From assembly GCA_035524275.1 (NCBI GenBank), contig DATKPC010000032.1:1-9875 (forward strand): 9,875 nucleotides of DNA. Reading direction: 5' to 3'. The notes beneath the pieces were generated by a model. That model did no database searches and was not told where the DNA came from. It was given only the letters and a program-made list of their open reading frames with translations. Numbering within the stretch: the first letter of the stretch is position 1; each line of letters starts with the position of its first letter. Source of the DNA: DATKPC01 sp035524275. Lineage in GTDB: Bacteria; Pseudomonadota; Gammaproteobacteria; Burkholderiales; Burkholderiaceae_F. The position numbers were made by a program, and so were the translations under genes. Below, in pieces: positions 6,533 to 9,875 of the stretch.

Positions 6533-7339
6533 GAACGCGCCGGCCGGCTTCGCCCCGCGGCGAAGCCGGTCCAGCTTGCCCAGCGTGATCTGCCGCACCG
6601 CGAGCTTGCTCTGCTCGATGTGCGCCCTGAGCAACCGGGTCGCTTCGTCGGCACGCCGCTGGATCAGCGCGCGCAGGATCTTCGCGTGCTCGACGTAGGT
6701 CGCCTCGATGCGGGCCGCCTGCGTGAAGTCAAGCCGCCGAACGATGCGGATACGCTCTGTGAGTTCGTGGTGCACCCGAGCCATTTCGCGGTTTCCGCTC
6801 GCGGCGACGAGCGCTTCGTGGAAGCGCTCGTCGAGGTCGCGGACGGCGTCGCCGTCGACGCGGCGCCCCGACGACGGCACGAGCCAGGCGGACGCGAGCT
6901 GCTGCAGGGCGTCGCGGCGCGCGTCGGCACCGGCGTCGCCCTTCTCACGGTCGCCCTCGCACAGGCGACGAACGGCATCGCATTCGATCAGGATGCGCAG
7001 TTCGTAGAGTTCGTCGAACTTGTCGAAGTCGATCGGCGCGACGCGGCAGCCGCTTTTCGGGACGATGGACACGAAACCCTCGCGCTCCAGGCGCTGCAGC
7101 GCCTGTCGCAATGGCGTGCGGCTGATGCGCAACTGCGCCGCCAGGTCCGTCTCCGAGAACCGCTCGCCCGGCATCAGGCGAAAATCGAAGATGGCCTGCT
7201 TGACGTCCTGGTAGGCCCGTTTAGCCAGCCCGCTGCGCAATGCCGGACGTGCGCTTTGCGCGACGGAGTCGGCAGCGGGGTCGGCATCGGCTCGGTGCGC
7301 CCGCCGGCGCGCCGGTGGACGCGCGGCGTTGGAGTTCAT
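6425..7339 (-). CDS. GntR family transcriptional regulator, FCD subfamily
   Basis: This 304-residue DNA-binding regulator has a disordered Arg/Ala-rich N-terminus (1-38) and a GntR winged helix-turn-helix (about 40-100; AYQDVKQAIFDFRLMPGERF, ETDLAAQLRISRTPLRQALQRL, wing ending SGCRVAPI). An all-helical FCD effector domain follows (about 108-245), with the likely metal-binding set D170, H174 (DERFH), H218 (YVEHAK) and H240 (RAHIE). The ATG at 7339 overlaps the stop of the ABC ATPase gene in an ATGA, and no Shine-Dalgarno site precedes it, so translation is probably coupled. Its place at the end of the operon suggests it controls the transporter and hydrolase in response to a substrate or product. 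FCD proteins usually end soon after the LAVRQITL-type segment. Here about 45 extra residues follow, the last 35 antisense to the DUF4404 gene. Confidence 0.92.
   Translation of the reverse strand: MNSNAARPPARRRAHRADADPAADSVAQSARPALRSGLAKRAYQDVKQAIFDFRLMPGERFSETDLAAQLRISRTPLRQALQRLEREGFVSIVPKSGCRVAPIDFDKFDELYELRILIECDAVRRLCEGDREKGDAGADARRDALQQLASAWLVPSSGRRVDGDAVRDLDERFHEALVAASGNREMARVHHELTERIRIVRRLDFTQAARIEATYVEHAKILRALIQRRADEATRLLRAHIEQSKLAVRQITLGKLDRLRRGAKPAGAFSDAHRAERRGDLSEATGQHRVLDLQPADRFTDPLQ
6544..6569 (+). terminator. Strong hairpin after the DUF4404 gene, inside the GntR 3' coding region
   Basis: The arms ccggcttcgcc (6544-6554) and ggcgaagccgg (6559-6569) are perfectly complementary over 11 bp with a 4-nt loop. 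The hairpin begins 12 nt after the DUF4404 stop. No T-run follows, so the terminator call rests on stem strength and position. On the opposite strand the same bases encode about residues 258-266 of the GntR protein (RRGAKPAG). Confidence 0.45.
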
Positions 7340-8952
7340 GCGCTCGCGAGCGAGAGCACGCCGCTTGCCGGCCGCTCGACGGCTGCCGCGCCGTGGCCGG
7401 CCATGTGCGAGGCGATCTCGCGGCGATCGGCGCCGTCGGCCGCCGACTCGTAGACGAGTCGGCCCTCGCTCATCACGGCGACGCGGTCGGCGAGCGCCAG
7501 CAGTTCGTCGAGGTCCTCGCTGATCAGCAGCACCGCACAACCCGCATCGCGCTGCGCCAGCAGTCGCCGATGGATCTCCGCCGATGCGGAGAAATCGAGC
7601 CCGAACGTCGGATTGGCGACGACGAGCACCCGCGCATGATCCGAGATCTCCCGCGCCAGCACGGCCCTTTGGATGTTTCCGCCGGACAGCGACCGGATCT
7701 CCGCGCCTTCGCCGCGGGTCTTGATGCCGTACTCCGCGATCGCCGCCCGCGCGAGCTGCTTCATTCGGGACGTGGAAATCCATCCACCGCGCGCGATGGG
7801 CGGCCGGTCGAACGTCCGCAAGCTGATGTTCTGCGCGACGCTCATCGGTCCGACGCAGGCGCTGCGCAGCGGCTCCTCCGGCAGGCTGCGGACCTTCAGG
7901 CGCGTGTTCTGGCTCCTCGTCCCGCGGTAGGGCTCGCCATCGACGAGGACCGTTCCGGCGCTGCGCGCGCGCTGACCGACGATCGCCTCGAGCAGCTCAC
8001 GTTGCCCGTTGCCGGATACGCCGGCGATCGCGAAGATCTGCCCCGGACGGACATCCAGGTCGAGTCCGCGGACCGCCGGCTCGCCCCGATCGCCGGCGAC
8101 GACGAGGTCCCGTATCCGCAGCCGTGCGCCCTCTTCCGGGTTCGCCGAGGCCGACGCGCCGCCGGCGGCACCGCGCGAGACGCGGACGAAGTCGGCGGGG
8201 CCATCGCCGACCATCTCGGTCGCGAGGCGTGCGGCGTCGACGTCCGAGACGCGATGGCTGGCGACGAGACGGCCGGACCGCAGCACCGAAACGTCGTCCG
8301 CGTAGGCGTTCACTTCGCGAAACTTGTGCGTGATCAGGATGACGGTGCAAGCGCCGGAGTGGGCACGCTCGCGCAGCAAGCCGAGCACCTGGTCCGCCTC
8401 CTGCGGCGTCAGCACCGAGGTCGGCTCGTCGAGTATCAGCAGGCGGGGTTTCAGCAGCAGCTGTTTCAGGATCTCGAGCTTCTGCTTTTCGCCGGCGGCG
8501 AGGTCGACCGGGGTGGCGTCGAGGTCGAGCGCGAACGGCGTCGACGCAATGAAACGGGCCAGTTCTTCCCTGACCCGCGGCCAGTCGACCACGGCCGGCA
8601 CGTTGCCGCGCGCGAGCAGCAGGTTCTCCGCGACGGTCATTCCGGGCACCAGCGTGAAGTGCTGGTAGACCATCCCGATGCCGCGTGCCCGGGCGTCGAT
8701 CGGGGATGCGATCTCGGTCTCCCGGCCGTCGATCAGGAGGCTCCCTTCGCTCGGCCGGTGATATCCGACGACGCACTTCACGAGCGTGCTCTTGCCGGCG
8801 CCATTTTCGCCGAGCAGGGCGTGGACCGTTCCGGGCCGCACGTCGAGCGAGACGCCGTCGAGCGCCTTGAACGAGCCGAAGCGCTTGCCGAGTTGGTAGG
8901 TGCCCAGCGACAGCGCGCCGCTCGCGGCCGATTCCGGCGGCGCAACGATCAC
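7336..8952 (-). CDS. ABC transporter ATP-binding protein, two-domain, BMP/nucleoside-importer type
   Basis: This 538-residue cytosolic ATPase has two fused nucleotide-binding domains, as in sugar and nucleoside (BMP-family) importers, whose proteins are usually about 500-530 residues. The N-terminal domain is complete: Walker A GENGAGKST (48-56), Q-loop Q97, signature LAAGEKQ (151-157), Walker B LLILDEPTS (171-179) and H-loop H209. The C-terminal domain is degenerate, as is common in this family: GVSGNGQRE (311-319) in place of Walker A, a good signature LSGGNIQ (422-428), VVANPTFGLD (444-453) with Asn at the usual Gln/Asp-Glu position, and ISEDLDE where the H-loop His would be. The GTG start at 8952 overlaps the hydrolase stop (GTGA) and has a GGGGA six bases before it. 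Its stop overlaps the GntR start (ATGA). It powers the importer whose permease lies upstream. Confidence 0.94.
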   Translation of the reverse strand: MIVAPPESAASGALSLGTYQLGKRFGSFKALDGVSLDVRPGTVHALLGENGAGKSTLVKCVVGYHRPSEGSLLIDGRETEIASPIDARARGIGMVYQHFTLVPGMTVAENLLLARGNVPAVVDWPRVREELARFIASTPFALDLDATPVDLAAGEKQKLEILKQLLLKPRLLILDEPTSVLTPQEADQVLGLLRERAHSGACTVILITHKFREVNAYADDVSVLRSGRLVASHRVSDVDAARLATEMVGDGPADFVRVSRGAAGGASASANPEEGARLRIRDLVVAGDRGEPAVRGLDLDVRPGQIFAIAGVSGNGQRELLEAIVGQRARSAGTVLVDGEPYRGTRSQNTRLKVRSLPEEPLRSACVGPMSVAQNISLRTFDRPPIARGGWISTSRMKQLARAAIAEYGIKTRGEGAEIRSLSGGNIQRAVLAREISDHARVLVVANPTFGLDFSASAEIHRRLLAQRDAGCAVLLISEDLDELLALADRVAVMSEGRLVYESAADGADRREIASHMAGHGAAAVERPASGVLSLASA

Positions 8953-9641
8953 CGCGATTCCCCGATGGCCGCCAGGACGGCGCCGGATTCCGCGACGGCG
9001 CCGAAGACGCCGCCCTGCATCGTGACCATCTTCAACGCGGCCTGGTGGTTGCCCAAGTCCGTCGCGCCGGTGCAGTCCGCCAGAAGCAGGCATTCGAACC
9101 CGCGGTCGTTGGCTTCGCGCATCGTCGTGTGGACGCAGACGTCCGTCGTGATGCCAGCGAGCATCAGGTTGCGAATGCCGCGGGTCCGCAGGACGAGTTC
9201 CAGGTCCGTCGCGCAGAACGAACCCTTGCCCGGCTTGTCGATGACGATTTCGCCGGCAAGTGGCGCGAGCTCCGGGATGATCTCCCAGCCGGGCTCGCCG
9301 CGGACGAGGATACGTCCGCACGGCCCCGGGTCCCCGATGCCGGCGCCGATCCGGCGCGACCGCCAGCGCTTGTTCTGCGGCAGGTCGCTCAGGTCCGGGC
9401 GATGACCCTCTCGCGTGTGGATGATCGGGAAGCCCAGCGGGCGCAGCGTCGCGAGCAGTCGTCGGATCGGTTCGACCGGCGCCCTCGTCAGCGAAAGGTC
9501 GTAGCCCATCCTGTCGACGTAGCCGCCCGGCCCGCAGAAGTCGGTCTGCATGTCGATGACGACGAGCGCGGTATTCGCCGGATGCAGGTCGCCGTCGTAG
9601 GGCCAGGGATAGGGATCGGCGGCGACGTGGCATGGCGTCAT
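8949..9641 (-). CDS. biuH: Isochorismatase-family cysteine hydrolase, biuret amidohydrolase (BiuH)-like
   Basis: This cytosolic hydrolase of 230 residues belongs to the isochorismatase-like superfamily. The expected catalytic triad is visible: D30 (VVIDMQTDF), K136 (EIVIDKPGKGSF) and C169 (GITTDVCVHTTMREA), with the cis-peptide-type GITTD turn before the Cys. Long stretches (DPYPWPYDG, GYVDRMGYDLSL, HTREGHRPDL, KRWRSRRIGAGIGDPGPCGR, GEPGWEIIPEL) match, from memory, biuret hydrolase of Rhizobium leguminosarum, whose triad D36/K142/C175 fits with a constant offset of six. That enzyme converts biuret to allophanate and ammonia. The exact substrate remains an inference; a related ureide or amide is possible. 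The ATG at 9641 has a good Shine-Dalgarno. It sits between permease and ATPase genes, so it probably acts on the imported compound. Confidence 0.88.
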   Translation of the reverse strand: MTPCHVAADPYPWPYDGDLHPANTALVVIDMQTDFCGPGGYVDRMGYDLSLTRAPVEPIRRLLATLRPLGFPIIHTREGHRPDLSDLPQNKRWRSRRIGAGIGDPGPCGRILVRGEPGWEIIPELAPLAGEIVIDKPGKGSFCATDLELVLRTRGIRNLMLAGITTDVCVHTTMREANDRGFECLLLADCTGATDLGNHQAALKMVTMQGGVFGAVAESGAVLAAIGESR

Positions 9642-9646
9642 GGAGG

Positions 9647-9652
9647 CTCTCC
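9647..9652 (-). promoter_or_regulatory. Ribosome-binding site of the cysteine hydrolase
   Basis: GGAGAG on the - strand at 9652-9647 lies five bases before the ATG at 9641. It supports this start and falls within the 27-bp gap after the permease stop. It is the clearest Shine-Dalgarno site in this operon. Confidence 0.65.
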
Positions 9653-9668
9653 GGAGTCCGTTTCGAGC

Positions 9669-9875
9669 TCAGCGCGCGAGCGACAGCTCGACCGGCGCCC
9701 CGCGCAGGCTGCGGCGAGGCGAGCACGTGGCGGTGAGGATCGCCAGCGTCAGCACATAGGGGGCGGCGTTGAAAAGGTAGTAGCCGTGCGAATAGCCGAC
9801 CGACTGCAGTGCAGGCCCGAGGGCGCCGGCGCCGCCGAAGAGCAGCGCGGCCCACAGGCAACGCATCGGCTGCCA
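9669..9875 (-). CDS. ABC transporter permease, C-terminal fragment (cut by window edge)
   Basis: The - strand frame is open from the last base of the window to a TGA at 9671-9669, giving 68 residues with the N-terminal bulk outside. It reads WQPMRCLWAALLFGGAGALG, then a hydrophobic membrane segment around YYLFNAAPYVLTLAILTATC, then a short basic tail with RGAPVELSLAR. This ending (Trp-Pro followed by ALLFGGA, then PYVLTL and an R-x-GAP tail) is typical of the last helices of inner-membrane permeases of the BPD_transp_2 type that pair with BMP/nucleoside-type ATPases. The truncation is due only to the window; an ATG at 9866 is internal. The hydrolase gene starts 27 bp downstream, so they share an operon. 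The substrate cannot be told from this fragment. Confidence 0.82.
   Translation of the reverse strand, partial: WQPMRCLWAALLFGGAGALGPALQSVGYSHGYYLFNAAPYVLTLAILTATCSPRRSLRGAPVELSLAR

Noticed and set aside
7341..7352. 12-bp perfect palindrome cgctcgcgagcg just before the GntR start, considered as an operator
   Set aside because: It encodes part of the ATPase C-terminus, such CG-rich palindromes are common by chance at this composition, and it does not resemble the usual GntR/FCD operator.
7340..7783. N-terminal extension of the GntR frame over the ATPase gene
   Set aside because: The extension is antisense-free but out of frame with the strongly supported ATPase and has no domain. The ATG at 7339 with the ATGA overlap is clearly better.
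7240..9405. A 721-codon + strand open frame opposite the transporter operon
   Set aside because: It is a shadow of the ATPase and hydrolase genes: no domains, Arg/Asp-rich composition, and it runs antisense to two well-supported genes.
8953..9861. N-terminal extension of the ATPase frame across the hydrolase gene
   Set aside because: The hydrolase frame is strongly supported over 8949-9641. The ATPase fold begins just after the GTG at 8952.
1..9875. Search for tRNA, rRNA, CRISPR arrays, insertion sequences and attachment sites
   Set aside because: No cloverleaf-like sequences, spaced repeat arrays, transposase motifs or terminal inverted repeats were recognised. Genes fill almost the whole window and no non-coding gap exceeds about 105 bp.

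Overview
The window is very GC-rich, densely coding chromosomal DNA. Gene content and order suggest a betaproteobacterium, most likely Burkholderiales or a relative. The clues are a fused amino-acid-kinase/GNAT ArgA followed directly by YggX, a long HrpA with its C-terminal DUF3418 region, and a DUF4404 protein. No RNA genes, insertion sequences or CRISPR arrays were seen.

Layout: (1) 1-495, + strand, holds the 3' end of an unrecognised Ser/Thr/Ala-rich low-complexity protein with a His cluster and short in-frame repeats. (2) A hairpin at 510-537 separates it from hrpA, which converges on it and fills about 524-4402 on the - strand. (3) A 92-bp divergent region carries an A/T-rich box that reads as a -10 element on both strands. 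Its + strand version lies only 7 nt from the argA ATG, so argA may be leaderless. (4) argA (4495-5871) and yggX (5888-6160) form a tight pair, followed by a DUF4404 gene (6266-6532). (5) From 9875 down to 6425, the - strand carries an operon: ABC permease C-terminus (cut by the window edge), a biuret-hydrolase-like cysteine hydrolase, a two-domain ABC ATPase of the BMP/nucleoside-importer type, and a GntR/FCD regulator. The last three are chained by 4-nt GTGA and ATGA overlaps.

The first half is housekeeping: RNA helicase, first step of arginine synthesis, and iron trafficking/oxidative protection. The second half looks like an accessory nitrogen-scavenging module. An importer brings in a small nitrogenous compound, a cytosolic amidohydrolase releases ammonia from it or from its breakdown product, and an FCD regulator probably senses a metabolite. 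Biuret or a related ureide is the best substrate guess, from strong resemblance of the hydrolase to biuret amidohydrolase. The rest of the operon (other permease, binding protein, possibly allophanate or cyanurate hydrolase) would lie beyond 9875.

Points worth a second look are the GntR C-terminus, which runs 108 bp antisense into the DUF4404 gene and through its likely terminator hairpin, and the bidirectional hrpA/argA promoter. I found no convincing evidence of a wholly new system; the transporter-hydrolase-regulator operon is the most interesting unit.
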